The notes beneath the pieces are model-generated. The model saw nothing but the letters and a program-made list of their open reading frames with translations, ran no database searches and was not told the DNA's origin. Made by a program: the position numbers and the translations under genes. This document shows positions 24,061 through 33,559 of a stretch of 64,000 nucleotides of DNA, one piece after another. Position 1 is the stretch's first letter, and each line of letters begins with the position of its first letter. The stretch comes from Brotaphodocola sp003480315 (GTDB taxonomy: Bacteria > Bacillota > Clostridia > Lachnospirales > Lachnospiraceae): assembly GCF_964246085.1 (NCBI RefSeq), contig NZ_CAXTPD010000001.1. The stretch is one strand, 5' to 3'.

Positions 24061-25692
24061 TTACTGATTCTGGAATTTTGCCAGGATCCGTGCGGTTTCT
24101 GCATTGATCATATCCTGGGTTACGTTCGGGTCACTCGGATCCCAGGTCTGCTCAAACGGAATCTCTGCTGCGATAGTCGGACGCTCAAACGGGCCTGCAA
24201 CGGAAGAATTGTAAACCTGTACGGTAGTTCCCAGTGCACAGTGGTCGTAAACCCACTTGGAGTCACCGCTCATCAGTCGGATGCAGCCTGCGGAACGGGC
24301 GATACCCATGTTGTTGTAGGTGCTTGCCCATACAGTCATCGGGTTTGCGGCATCGTAGATGATGGAGTGGATCAGAATCGGAAGTCCTGCACCGAGACGG
24401 GTTGCATACTGGGTGTATACATCATGGATCATCAGTCTCCAACGGTATTTTTCCGGAGTCTTGAAGGTGCCGACCGGGGTATCATCACCAACGGAGGTCA
24501 AGAAGGATTTTACCGGGATGATGTAGCCGTTTCCGCCATCCTGCGCGTAAATGGTCATGCAGTTCATTTCCTTGTTGATCTTGATGAGATACGGACCATC
24601 GCTGCCAAGCAGGGATTCGACATCGCTCCACATCCGGCCGTCTTCTCCGAAGTAGTATTTCAGGCCGTCGATGTACTGCCAGCCGGTTACCGGAACGGAG
24701 TCCTTAAAGTAGTAGCGGTCATTGCCAAGCCAGCCCCAGCCGGTGTAGCTGTCGCCGTTGCCGTGGATATAGCGCATCTGGCCGTCTACATACTGGATGC
24801 CATCTGCATGGGCAGATTTTAAGGTGTTGGAGGTGTCAAGGCCGCTGGCGGTATTTTTGGCGAAATAAGCAAGACGGAAACCGGTCAGGTAAAGTCCGGT
24901 GTTCATGGTACCTACGGTCTCGCCGTTTTTACCCCATCCGGTCTGGGTTCCGTCGCTTAACAGGGCAGAATAGTAAATGTCATACTGGTCATTCACCGGG
25001 CCTGCGAAGCGGTACTGGATGGCCTCAACCGGATGCCAGGCATTGCCGTCAAAGAACGTCTGCTGACCGTTTAATGCCCAGCCGGTCCAGCCGGTGGAGG
25101 AGTTATAAGCGCGGTACAGCACGTTTCCGAAAATATTTTCCAGAAAGGTGGAAATGGAAGAAAACGGCACGCCGTCGGTTGTGATCTGCTGGTCGTTGAC
25201 AAAGGCGCCGGACCAGCTCTGACTGTTGTTTAAGAGAACTGTGGTCTGCAGGCGCGGCTGACGCAGCGGAACGGAGAGCGGGCCGGTGTGGCTGGCTTCA
25301 GCTTCTGCCTCAGCAGCAGCCTGCTCAGATTCCAGCTGGTTTGCCTGATCCTCAGTCAGGGCATTGTCCTGGCCGCTCGTAACGTCCTGGGAAGCTTCGG
25401 AAGCTGAGGTGGATTCCGGTGCAGTGGTCTGCACGTTCTCTGCCTGGGATGCGCCTGAAGTTTCTGTGGTGGTGGAACCGGGAGCTTCCGTGGAGAATGT
25501 GTGGCCGTCAGAAGTGGTTTCCGTGGAAGCAGCTGTGCTTCCCGGACCGGTCACCTCGGTCTTTTTGGTAGTGTCAATGACGCCGCTGGTTGCTGCGGTG
25601 GCATCTGTTGCCGCAAGGGCGCTGGTAACAGATCCGGCCATCATCATGCCAGCCATCAGCAGTGCGAATCCTGCTTTTGTATGTTTACGCAT
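24061..25692 (-). CDS. Secreted L,D-transpeptidase with ChW and CW-binding repeats
   Basis: The start is placed at ATG 25692 (MRKHTKAGFALL), preceded by AGGAGG; an in-frame ATG 12 codons upstream overlaps that ribosome site. The 543-residue product has a signal peptide, a Thr/Ser/Glu-rich linker (about 20-150), repeats resembling clostridial hydrophobic ChW modules (GWTGWALNGQQTFF, TQTGWGKNGETVG), CW-binding repeats (GWQYIDGLKYYFGEDGRM) and a C-terminal YkuD domain with catalytic Cys470 in RSAGCIRL. YkuD enzymes make 3-3 peptidoglycan cross-links or attach proteins. The usual SHGC reads SAGC, a variant of the motif. It probably acts at the cell wall. It is monocistronic. Confidence 0.88.
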   Translation of the reverse strand: MRKHTKAGFALLMAGMMMAGSVTSALAATDATAATSGVIDTTKKTEVTGPGSTAASTETTSDGHTFSTEAPGSTTTETSGASQAENVQTTAPESTSASEASQDVTSGQDNALTEDQANQLESEQAAAEAEAEASHTGPLSVPLRQPRLQTTVLLNNSQSWSGAFVNDQQITTDGVPFSSISTFLENIFGNVLYRAYNSSTGWTGWALNGQQTFFDGNAWHPVEAIQYRFAGPVNDQYDIYYSALLSDGTQTGWGKNGETVGTMNTGLYLTGFRLAYFAKNTASGLDTSNTLKSAHADGIQYVDGQMRYIHGNGDSYTGWGWLGNDRYYFKDSVPVTGWQYIDGLKYYFGEDGRMWSDVESLLGSDGPYLIKINKEMNCMTIYAQDGGNGYIIPVKSFLTSVGDDTPVGTFKTPEKYRWRLMIHDVYTQYATRLGAGLPILIHSIIYDAANPMTVWASTYNNMGIARSAGCIRLMSGDSKWVYDHCALGTTVQVYNSSVAGPFERPTIAAEIPFEQTWDPSDPNVTQDMINAETARILAKFQNQ

Positions 25693-25870
25693 GGTTAAAA
25701 AACCTCCTGAAAATAATAAATATACCATTCATTGTTAATCTATCATAAATAGGGTGAAAAGACCATATCTGATTTACAATTTATTGGCAATCATGTAAAA
25801 TAAAAGGGATTAGCAATAAAAATGTAAGGGAATTGTCACAGAGTTGGGAAGAAAAGGAAAAAACAGGATC

Positions 25871-26908
25871 ATGATGGTGCACGAAGAAAAAAAGGATATG
25901 GAAAATAAAAGACGGGAACCTGCTTTTGAAGCAGAGTGCAAAGGCTCCGGCATTATGGTCAGTGTCTGCTGTATCACATACAATCAGGTCTCCTATATCC
26001 GGGACGCGCTGGAGGGCTTTGTGAACCAGCAGACAGATTTTGCCTATGAGGTCCTGATCCACGATGATGCGTCCTCAGATGGAACGGCAGAGATCATCCG
26101 TGAGTACGCAAAACGGTATCCGGACCGGATCTTTCCGATCCTGCAAACGGAAAACCAGTACTCAAAGGGACTGACCAATGTCAGCGGAACCTTCAATTTT
26201 CCGCGGGCCAGAGGAAAGTATATTGCCATGTGTGAAGGGGACGATTACTGGACCGATATGCACAAGCTTCAGAAACAGGTGGATTACCTGGAAGCGAATC
26301 CGGGCTGTTCCCTTTGTTTCCACAGCGCAAAGATCGAGGTGCAGGGAAAGGCACTGACGGAGCATGCCATGCGTCCCTATATGGGTAGCCGCATGATCTC
26401 TCCGGAGGAGATCATTGACAAGACCTCCGGATATCCCACGGCATCCCTGATGTTTTACCGGGAAATGGTAGAGGAGCTGCCGGAATTTTATAACAACGCT
26501 CCCATCGCGGATATTCCGCTGCAGCTGCTTTCCGCAAACCGCGGCTGGGCCTGGTACATGGATGAACCCATGTGTGTGTACCGCCTTGGCGGTGCGGCTT
26601 CCTGGACTACTCTCATGAAGCAGGGAGATTACGAGAAAAAACAGCAGGATTATGCGGAGGCCATGACGGCAATGTATCATGGCTTTGATGCGTTCAGCGG
26701 AGGCCGGTTCCACAACACGGTAGAGCATGCCATCCGGCGGCTTCTGTTCCTGACCCGGGTGAACACCAAACATTATGAAACTGTATTAAATAAGGAAAAC
26801 CGGGAATTTTACCGGGAACTGAATGCAAGGACAAGGTTCTTTATCCGGTTTGAGACTTCGGCACCAAAACTGTATGGGTGGCTGCAGAAGCGGTTCCATC
26901 AGAAATAA
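25871..26908 (+). CDS. Family 2 glycosyltransferase
   Basis: This GT-A fold enzyme begins the surface-polysaccharide cluster. It shows MVSVCCITYNQVSYI, the nucleotide-binding IHDDASSDGT, and the DxD-like CEGDDYW. Start choice is unsure: ATG 25871 (345 residues, AGGAA 11 bases upstream) is used, with TTG 25844, ATG 25874 and ATG 25898 as alternatives. It should transfer a sugar from a nucleotide donor to a lipid-linked or protein acceptor at the membrane's inner face. Donor and linkage cannot be predicted. The next gene starts 17 bases downstream. Confidence 0.85.
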   Translation: MMVHEEKKDMENKRREPAFEAECKGSGIMVSVCCITYNQVSYIRDALEGFVNQQTDFAYEVLIHDDASSDGTAEIIREYAKRYPDRIFPILQTENQYSKGLTNVSGTFNFPRARGKYIAMCEGDDYWTDMHKLQKQVDYLEANPGCSLCFHSAKIEVQGKALTEHAMRPYMGSRMISPEEIIDKTSGYPTASLMFYREMVEELPEFYNNAPIADIPLQLLSANRGWAWYMDEPMCVYRLGGAASWTTLMKQGDYEKKQQDYAEAMTAMYHGFDAFSGGRFHNTVEHAIRRLLFLTRVNTKHYETVLNKENREFYRELNARTRFFIRFETSAPKLYGWLQKRFHQK

Positions 26909-26925
26909 CATCGAAAGAGATCATT

Positions 26926-28380
26926 ATGAGTAACGAAACAGGAATCAAAAATAAAGTGGCGAGCGGACTGTTCTGGAAGCTTCTGGAAAACGGAGGCGCC
27001 CAGGGCATCCAGTTTGTGATCGCGATCCTTTTAGCCAGGCTGTTAACTCCGGCGGAGTACGGTGTAGTGGGGATCATCATGATCTTTATCACCATTGCAA
27101 ATGTATTTGTCCAGAGCGGTTTTTCCACGGCGCTGGTGCAGAAAAAGCAGGCTGACGAGGTGGATTTCTCATCGGTCTGCTATTTTGAACTTGCGGCATC
27201 GGTGGTATTTTATGCGTTGTTGTATCTGGCAGCACCTGCCATCGCGGAGTTTTACGCAATCCCGGTGTTAAAGCCCATTGTACGGGTACTGGGTATCGTG
27301 CTGTTCCCGGGGGCAGTCATCTCAGTGCAGACGGCCTATGTGTCCCGGAACATGGAGTTTCGGGGACTCTTTTTTTCCACCCTGGCTGCTTCTGCCATTT
27401 CCGGCGTCATCAGTATTTTCATGGCGTACCGGGGGTTCGGCGTGTGGGCTATGGTATGGCAGCAGATCAGCTACTACATCAGCCTGATGATCGTGCTGTT
27501 TCTCACGGTTTCCTGGAAGCCGGGTCTGTGCTTCGGCTTTGACCGGATCCGGACCATGTTTGCCTTTGGATGGAAGCTTCTCTGCGCTTCCCTGTTAGAT
27601 ACGGTATTTAATAATCTGTATGGACTTTTGATCGGAAAGATATATAATGAAGAGTTGTTGGGCAGCTACAACCGCGGAGAACAGTTTCCGAAGCTGATCG
27701 CCACCAACCTGGGGGCGGCCATTCAGGCGGTGCTGCTTCCAGCTTTTTCTGCCTGTCAGGATGACAGGGATAAGGTGCGGGATATGGTGCGCCGGGCCAT
27801 CCGCTTAAGTTCCTTTGCGGTGATCCCGATGCTCATGGGACTGTTTGCGGTGGCGGATACGCTGGTGCTTGCCCTTCTGGGAGAAAAATGGCTGATCTGT
27901 GTACCATTTTTGCGGATCATGTGTGTTTCCTACTGCTTCTGGCCGATTCATATTACGAATCTGCAGGCCATCAACGCAGTGGGACGCAGCGATATCTTTT
28001 TAAAGCTGGAGCTGGTGAAGAAGGCTTTGAGTATTCTGGCCCTGGTCATCGGCATGCAGTTCAATGTGTTTATCATGGTGTGCATCAAGGCATTTCAGGA
28101 TTTCGTGTGCACCTTTGTCAATGCGGCGCCGAACAAAAAGCTGCTTGGCTATGACATTGCCCACCAGTGGATGGATGTGGCCCCTCCGGCTGCATTATCT
28201 GTTGTGATGTGCGGAGCTGTCATGGTCTTTGGCACGTGGCTTCCGTCTATGTCGGTATGGCTGAAGCTGGTACTGCAGATCGTTTGCGGGGTCTTTGTAT
28301 ACATTGTGCTGGCGGCAGCCTTCCGCCTGGAAAGCTTCTGCTTTCTGGCAGGCATGGTAAAGGAGAGGCTGAAAAAATGA
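26926..28380 (+). CDS. Oligosaccharide flippase (Wzx/MOP family)
   Basis: The 484-residue protein has some 12-14 predicted membrane helices and the WzxC/PST pattern: GLFWKLLENGGAQGIQFV, ILLARLLTPAEYGVVGII, GFSTALVQKKQ and YVSRNMEFRGLFF. It would move undecaprenyl-linked glycan units across the membrane. The start at ATG 26926 gives the standard family N-terminus; an upstream in-frame ATG within the previous gene would add 16 residues. Its stop overlaps the ATP-grasp start (ATGA). A second flippase-like protein is encoded at 31327. Confidence 0.88.
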   Translation: MSNETGIKNKVASGLFWKLLENGGAQGIQFVIAILLARLLTPAEYGVVGIIMIFITIANVFVQSGFSTALVQKKQADEVDFSSVCYFELAASVVFYALLYLAAPAIAEFYAIPVLKPIVRVLGIVLFPGAVISVQTAYVSRNMEFRGLFFSTLAASAISGVISIFMAYRGFGVWAMVWQQISYYISLMIVLFLTVSWKPGLCFGFDRIRTMFAFGWKLLCASLLDTVFNNLYGLLIGKIYNEELLGSYNRGEQFPKLIATNLGAAIQAVLLPAFSACQDDRDKVRDMVRRAIRLSSFAVIPMLMGLFAVADTLVLALLGEKWLICVPFLRIMCVSYCFWPIHITNLQAINAVGRSDIFLKLELVKKALSILALVIGMQFNVFIMVCIKAFQDFVCTFVNAAPNKKLLGYDIAHQWMDVAPPAALSVVMCGAVMVFGTWLPSMSVWLKLVLQIVCGVFVYIVLAAAFRLESFCFLAGMVKERLKK

Positions 28381-29468
28381 TGGAGAATGAGGTTATGAAA
28401 AAAACAGTGATCGTTACGGCTATCGGGTCGTTTTCTGCCCAGAACGTGATTTCTGCCTGCCACAAGGCAGGTATGCGGGTTGTGGGCTGCGATATATACC
28501 CGGCTGAGTGGGTGGTAAACTCCCGGGATGTGGATGTATTTTACAGGGCACCCTACGCCACCGGCCGGGAACAGTACCGGAATTTTCTGAAAGAGCTTTG
28601 TAAAAAAGAACAGGCCAGCGTGCTGATGCCGCTGACTGATGTGGAAATTGATGTGATCCAGCAGTGGAGGACAGAGCTGGCGGAGGATTTCAAAATGCTG
28701 GACGCAGAGGTCTGGCTTTCCGATGCTTCTGCTGTCAGCCTTTGCCGGAATAAGGAGAAGATGGAAGTGTTCCTGCGGGAGCGGAAGCTCTGCCGGACCA
28801 TTCCGGGTGTGCGGCTGGCAGAGCTTGAAACCATGTCGTGTTCCTATCCGCTGGTGGCCAAGCCCTTTGATGGGCGGAGCAGCCAGGGCCTCCGGATCCT
28901 GGAATCCAGAGAGGATCTGGAATTCCTGCTGCACACCTGCAGCGAGGAGCAGAAACAGCAGTATCTGGTGCAGCCGAAGATCGACGGACATGTTATTACT
29001 GTGGATGTGGTGAGAAATCCGGAAACCGGACAGATATCCTGCCTGCCGAGACGGGAGCTTCTGCGCACCTTAAACGGTGCGGGAACCTCAGTCTGCGTAT
29101 TCCGAAACGGACTGCTGGAGCAGCAATGCCGGGATATTGCGGAAGAGGTGGGTATCCGGGGCTGTGTAAATATGGAATTTATCGAGGCAGATCAGGAAAA
29201 GAATGAGTATTATTTCCTGGAATGCAATCCGCGGTTTGCGGGCGGTGTGGCATTTTCCGGCGCTGCAGGCTACGATATGGCAGATGCCCATATACGCTGC
29301 TTTACCGGAGAAAAACTGGATGAGCTGTCTGTGACTGGTGAGCAGTACATTGCAAGGCGGTACGCAGAGTATTCCATGAACAGCCAGGACAAGGCAGCTG
29401 TCGCAGGGCAGACGGACAGCCCATGCAATGCCACAAGTCAGGCGAAGGGAGAGAATGACAGATGTTAA
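28377..29468 (+). CDS. ATP-grasp enzyme of the polysaccharide cluster (CarB-like)
   Basis: The 363-residue protein has an N-terminal Rossmann-like pre-ATP-grasp part (KKTVIVTAIGSFSAQNVI) and a carbamoyl-phosphate-synthase-like ATP-grasp domain (YPLVAKPFDGRSSQGL; YFLECNPRFAGGVAFSG with metal-binding Glu and Asn). Such enzymes join a carboxylate to an amine or thiol via an acyl phosphate. In sugar clusters they often attach amino acids or modify amino sugars, which would fit the aminotransferase next door. Start ATG 28377 overlaps the flippase stop; the long open frame upstream is a shadow of the flippase gene. The product is unknown. Confidence 0.82.
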   Translation: MMENEVMKKTVIVTAIGSFSAQNVISACHKAGMRVVGCDIYPAEWVVNSRDVDVFYRAPYATGREQYRNFLKELCKKEQASVLMPLTDVEIDVIQQWRTELAEDFKMLDAEVWLSDASAVSLCRNKEKMEVFLRERKLCRTIPGVRLAELETMSCSYPLVAKPFDGRSSQGLRILESREDLEFLLHTCSEEQKQQYLVQPKIDGHVITVDVVRNPETGQISCLPRRELLRTLNGAGTSVCVFRNGLLEQQCRDIAEEVGIRGCVNMEFIEADQEKNEYYFLECNPRFAGGVAFSGAAGYDMADAHIRCFTGEKLDELSVTGEQYIARRYAEYSMNSQDKAAVAGQTDSPCNATSQAKGENDRC

Positions 29469-30586
29469 AACGACATGAAGAGCCGGTTATGGTGACCCGT
29501 TCATCACTGCCGCCTCTGGAAGAATATGTGGAAATGTTAAAGCCCATCTGGGACAGCGCCTGGCTGACCAACATGGGAGAATACCACGAAACCTTAAAGG
29601 AAAAACTGAAAACATATTTGAAAACACCGAATCTGGAGCTGTTTGTCAACGGCCATATGGCGCTGGAGCTGACGCTGCAGGCCATGAAGCTGACCGGTGA
29701 GGTTATCACGACTCCCTTCAGCTTTGCCTCCACCACCCACGCTATCGTGCGAAACGGCCTGACTCCGGTATTCTGTGATATCAATGAGGAAGACTATACC
29801 ATCGACGTGGACAAACTGGAAAGCCTCATCACGGAGAAGACCTCCGCAATTGTTCCGGTTCATGTATATGGAAATCCCTGCGATGTAAAGCGCATTCAGG
29901 AGATTGCGGACCGTCATGGCTTAAAGGTCATTTATGACGCAGCCCACACCTTTGGTGAGGAGCTTGATGGCGTTGGTATCGGTGAGTTTGGCGATGCCTC
30001 CATGTTCAGCTTCCATGCCACCAAGGTATTTCACAGCATCGAGGGCGGCGCGGTGGCATTTCATGACCCGGAATTAAAGGATCTGCTGTATCAGCTCAAA
30101 AACTTCGGCATTACCGGTTATGAGCAGGTGGAGTATGTGGGTGCCAACGGAAAGATGAATGAGTTCCAGGCGGCCATGGGCCTCTGCAACCTGCGCCATG
30201 TGGACGCGGACATTGCTAAGAGAAAAGTTCTGACAGAGCGTTACCGGGAGCGCCTGGGCGGCGTGGAAGGCATCCGTCTCTGCAAAGAAAAGGCTGGCGT
30301 GCGTTACAATTATGCTTACATGCCGGTGGTATTTGAGGGCTACGGCGCAGACCGGGACGAGATCTTTGCGGCGCTGAAGGAGTACAACATCTTTGCCCGC
30401 AAGTATTTCTATCCGTGCATCAACGATTACGCATGTTACCGGGAACAGTTCTCTTCGGATGACACACCAGTGGCAAAGCGGATCGCATCTGAAGTGCTGA
30501 CACTGCCGTTATACCCGGATCTTTCCCTGGAAACAGTGGACGAGATCTGCGATATCATACTGAAATGTGGAGAAAAGTCGAAATGA
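29462..30586 (+). CDS. DegT/DnrJ/EryC1/StrS-family sugar aminotransferase
   Basis: The 374-residue PLP enzyme belongs to the nucleotide-sugar aminotransferases (relatives of WecE, FdtB, VioA), which convert keto sugars into amino sugars. The PLP-binding lysine is Lys188 in FHATKVFHSIEGG; the N-terminal MVTRSSLPPLEEYV and ITTPFSFASTTHAIV segments are typical. It starts 7 bases inside the ATP-grasp gene and overlaps the following glycosyltransferase (ATGA). It suggests that the polymer contains an amino sugar such as Qui4N or Fuc3N; the exact sugar is an inference beyond the sequence. Confidence 0.9.
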   Translation: MLKRHEEPVMVTRSSLPPLEEYVEMLKPIWDSAWLTNMGEYHETLKEKLKTYLKTPNLELFVNGHMALELTLQAMKLTGEVITTPFSFASTTHAIVRNGLTPVFCDINEEDYTIDVDKLESLITEKTSAIVPVHVYGNPCDVKRIQEIADRHGLKVIYDAAHTFGEELDGVGIGEFGDASMFSFHATKVFHSIEGGAVAFHDPELKDLLYQLKNFGITGYEQVEYVGANGKMNEFQAAMGLCNLRHVDADIAKRKVLTERYRERLGGVEGIRLCKEKAGVRYNYAYMPVVFEGYGADRDEIFAALKEYNIFARKYFYPCINDYACYREQFSSDDTPVAKRIASEVLTLPLYPDLSLETVDEICDIILKCGEKSK

Positions 30587-31305
30587 ACAAGGTGCTGATC
30601 GTGATTCCCGCCTATAATGAGGAAGCGAATATCGAGAATGTGGTACGGGAGCTGGAGGATAAGTATCCGCAGTTTGATTATATTGTGGTCAATGACGGCT
30701 CCAGAGACCGGACAGCAGCCATTTGCCGGGAAAACGGTTTCAACCTGCTGGATCTTCCGGTGAATCTGGGCCTTGCAGGCTGCTTTCAGGCAGGAATGAA
30801 ATACGCTTACCATAAAGGATATGAATATGCCATCCAGTTTGATGGTGACGGGCAGCACCGGCCGGAGTTCATTGAGCCTATGATGGAAAAGATGAAAGAG
30901 GGCTATGAAATTGTCATCGGAAGCCGGTTTGTGAATGCGAAGAAGGACTGGTCCATGCGTATGCTGGGAAGCCGTCTGATTGAAATGGCCATCCGCCTGA
31001 CAACGGGCGTGACAGTCAACGATCCGACCTCCGGCATGCGGATGTTCGATCGGGAGATGATCAAAGAATTTGCCCTGAACTTAAACTACGGACCAGAGCC
31101 TGATACCGTGTCTTACCTGTTAAAGCAGGGAGCAAGGGTGGCCGAGATTCCGGTGCACATCGCGGAACGGGCCGGTGGCGAGAGCTATTTAAAGCCGATG
31201 GTGGCTGTGCGGTATATGGCTCGGATGCTTCTGTCAATTCTGCTGATCCAGAATTTCCGGAACAGTTCAGCCATGCGCCGTGACAGAAGCAGCCAGAGAA
31301 TATAA
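30583..31305 (+). CDS. DPM1-type glycosyltransferase 2 (polyprenyl-phosphate sugar synthase-like)
   Basis: The 240-residue protein resembles dolichol/undecaprenyl-phosphate glycosyltransferases: VLIVIPAYNEEANI, VVNDGSRDRT, catalytic QFDGDGQHRPEF and GSRF. These enzymes load a hexose onto polyprenyl phosphate as donor for outer-face modification. A DUF2304 protein (33556), often the partner of this group, is encoded in the same cluster, and a GT-C-like DUF2142 protein could be the user of the lipid donor. It starts at ATG 30583 in an ATGA overlap with the aminotransferase. Confidence 0.88.
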   Translation: MNKVLIVIPAYNEEANIENVVRELEDKYPQFDYIVVNDGSRDRTAAICRENGFNLLDLPVNLGLAGCFQAGMKYAYHKGYEYAIQFDGDGQHRPEFIEPMMEKMKEGYEIVIGSRFVNAKKDWSMRMLGSRLIEMAIRLTTGVTVNDPTSGMRMFDREMIKEFALNLNYGPEPDTVSYLLKQGARVAEIPVHIAERAGGESYLKPMVAVRYMARMLLSILLIQNFRNSSAMRRDRSSQRI

Positions 31306-31326
31306 ACGTAACGGAGTACAATCACT

Positions 31327-32625
31327 ATGAAACACTGGACGCACCTTCTTATGAAGACAGGGATGAGCCTGGAAAAAGAGAATATGATCTGGAATATGAC
31401 AGGAAGCTTCTTCTATGCCTTTGCCAGCATGGTGCTTTCCTTTCTGGTATTGCGCATTGCGGGGGAGGAGCAGGGAGGCATCTTTTCCTTCGGGTTCAGT
31501 ACCGTAGGGCAGCAGATGTTTCTTCTGGCCTACTTTGGAATCCGTCCGTTCCACATCACGGATGGGACAAACCAGTACCGGTTCGGGGATTACCTGCATC
31601 ACCGGTATGTGACCTGCGCCCTGGCGCTGCTTCTCGGAGCCGGATATCTGGCGTGTATCGGTTATTCCTGGCAGAAGGCGCAGATCATTTTTCTGCTGAT
31701 CGTCTACAAGGTGATCGACGGTTTTGCTGATGTGTATGAGTCGGAATTTCAGCGTCAGGGCTGCCTGTACCTGACCGGACGCTCCAATACCTTCCGTACG
31801 ATTTTGTCGGTGGGGGTATTTCTGGCCACGCTGGTTTCGGGGGCAGGACTGTTTGCCGCCTGCGCGGCAGCGGTTCTGGGACAGATCGCCGGTGTAGTAC
31901 TGTTTGACATTGTGGTTTTAAGAGAACTGAAGCGGGTGGATTACGGATGGAGCGCAAAGCAGGGCGTTTCCTTAACGGCATCGTCTATTCTTTTGTTTGT
32001 ATCGGTGTTTTTGGATTTTTATATTTTTTCCGCTGCAAAATATGCCATAGATGCCCATCTGGGCGATGCGGCCAGCGGCTATTTCAATGTGATTTTCATG
32101 CCGACCTCCGTCATCAATCTGGCGGCGGGCTTTGTTATCCGCCCGTTTCTGACGTATCTGACGGACTGCTGGAATGAACACCGGTTTTCTGATTTTAAAA
32201 AGAAGCTTCTTACTATCATGGCGGTGATCGGAGGTCTGACGGTGCTGGCGGTGGGGGGGACCGTGGTGCTTGGCAGACCGGTCCTGGCACTTTTAGAGTG
32301 GCTGCTTGGCAAATCCTACAGCGGAACGCTGACGGCGCTGTGGCCGGCATTTATCATGATCGTGCTGGGCGGCGGCTTTTATGCAGTGCTGAATTTATAT
32401 TATTATGCATTGGTGATCCTGCGCAGGCAGAAGCTGATTTTTGGCATTTACGCAGTGCTGACTGTGCTTGCGGCCATTCTGGCACCGAGGCTTACGGTGG
32501 CGCTTGGAATCTTCGGCGCAGCGTTTGCCTATCTCATTTTGATGATCGTGATGGCAGCAGGCTTTGTGGGCGGTGCCTGGTTTGAGATACAAAAAGAAAT
32601 ACGGGAGGTGCGTCATGACAGTTGA
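31327..32625 (+). CDS. Flippase-like multi-span membrane protein (polysaccharide biosynthesis)
   Basis: The 432-residue protein has around 12 hydrophobic segments and an N-terminal region (NMTGSFFYAFASMVLSFLVLRIAG) resembling the MOP/PST flippase fold. It is more divergent than the flippase at 26926. It may translocate a second lipid-linked intermediate or act with the first. CGGAGTACAATC precedes the ATG. The assignment rests on topology, the N-terminal motif and the cluster context. Confidence 0.75.
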   Translation: MKHWTHLLMKTGMSLEKENMIWNMTGSFFYAFASMVLSFLVLRIAGEEQGGIFSFGFSTVGQQMFLLAYFGIRPFHITDGTNQYRFGDYLHHRYVTCALALLLGAGYLACIGYSWQKAQIIFLLIVYKVIDGFADVYESEFQRQGCLYLTGRSNTFRTILSVGVFLATLVSGAGLFAACAAAVLGQIAGVVLFDIVVLRELKRVDYGWSAKQGVSLTASSILLFVSVFLDFYIFSAAKYAIDAHLGDAASGYFNVIFMPTSVINLAAGFVIRPFLTYLTDCWNEHRFSDFKKKLLTIMAVIGGLTVLAVGGTVVLGRPVLALLEWLLGKSYSGTLTALWPAFIMIVLGGGFYAVLNLYYYALVILRRQKLIFGIYAVLTVLAAILAPRLTVALGIFGAAFAYLILMIVMAAGFVGGAWFEIQKEIREVRHDS

Positions 32626-33559
32626 TGTTTTGATTCCGGTGTACAAGCCGGACCGGCGGTTTGCGAGACTGCTTCAGATGCTCAGGAAGCAGACGGTGGT
32701 ACCGAACCGGATCATCATTATGAATACAGAAAAATCTTACTGGAACGCGGACGGATACCGGAATATCCCCGGTATGGAGGTCCATCATCTGACGAAGGAA
32801 GAGTTTGACCATGGCGGTACACGTAATCTGGCGGCGTGGTATTCCGAATCGGATATCATGATATTCATGACGGATGATGCAGTCCCCCAGGATGAGCATC
32901 TGATCGAGAACCTGCTGAGGGGGCTGGAACAGAAGGGACCGGATGGTGAGACCGTGGCGGTGGCTTACGCAAGGCAGCTTCCCGCAAAGGACTGCCGCAC
33001 GATCGAGCGTTATACCCGCGCCTTTAACTACCCGGATAAGCCCATGGTCAAGACGAAAAAGAATCTGGAAACCATGGGGATCAAGACGTACTTTGCTTCC
33101 AATGTCTGCTGTGCGTACCGCAAGGACATTTTCCGGAAGCTGGAGGGGTTTGTGAACAGCACACTTTTTAATGAAGACATGATCTACGCGGCAACGGCCA
33201 TGGATGCAGGTTACGCGGTGGCCTATGTGCCGGAGGCAAAGGTGGTCCATTCCCATAACCTGACACCCATGCAGCAGTTTCACAGGAACTTTGATCTGGC
33301 AGTATCCCAGGCAGAGCACCCGGAGATTTTTGCGGAGCTGAAATCTGAGGGCGAGGGCATCCGCCTGGTGAAGCAGACGGCAAAATATCTGCTGGCGCAT
33401 TTCCGGGGCTTTCTGATCCCGGAGCTTGTGGTCAGCAGCGGCTGCAAATATCTCGGCTATAAGCTGGGAAAACAGTATGAGAAGCTTCCCAGGAAGATGA
33501 TCCTCTGGTGCAGCATGAGTCCGCTTTACTGGGAAAAGAAATGGAGAAGAAAATCATGA
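32615..33559 (+). CDS. Rhamnosyltransferase-like family 2 glycosyltransferase
   Basis: The start at ATG 32615 is supported by GGGAGGTG just upstream and overlaps the flippase-like gene by 11 bases. The 314-residue product shows VDVLIPVYKPDRRF, the HGGTRNLAA segment and TDDAVPQDE, then FNEDMIYAATA with the acidic pair typical of bacterial rhamnosyltransferases. The HGGTRN motif is characteristic of this group. Presence of rfbC nearby supports rhamnose as the donor sugar. Linkage is unknown. Confidence 0.85.
   Translation: MTVDVLIPVYKPDRRFARLLQMLRKQTVVPNRIIIMNTEKSYWNADGYRNIPGMEVHHLTKEEFDHGGTRNLAAWYSESDIMIFMTDDAVPQDEHLIENLLRGLEQKGPDGETVAVAYARQLPAKDCRTIERYTRAFNYPDKPMVKTKKNLETMGIKTYFASNVCCAYRKDIFRKLEGFVNSTLFNEDMIYAATAMDAGYAVAYVPEAKVVHSHNLTPMQQFHRNFDLAVSQAEHPEIFAELKSEGEGIRLVKQTAKYLLAHFRGFLIPELVVSSGCKYLGYKLGKQYEKLPRKMILWCSMSPLYWEKKWRRKS

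Noticed and set aside
24043..24822. Long plus-strand open frame opposite the L,D-transpeptidase gene
   Set aside because: It has no family features, lies wholly antisense to a clear gene and starts within the terminator.
28167..28376. N-terminal extension of the ATP-grasp protein by 70 codons
   Set aside because: The extension overlaps the flippase gene in another frame and shows no ATP-grasp family sequence. ATG 28377 in an ATGA overlap gives the normal N-terminus.
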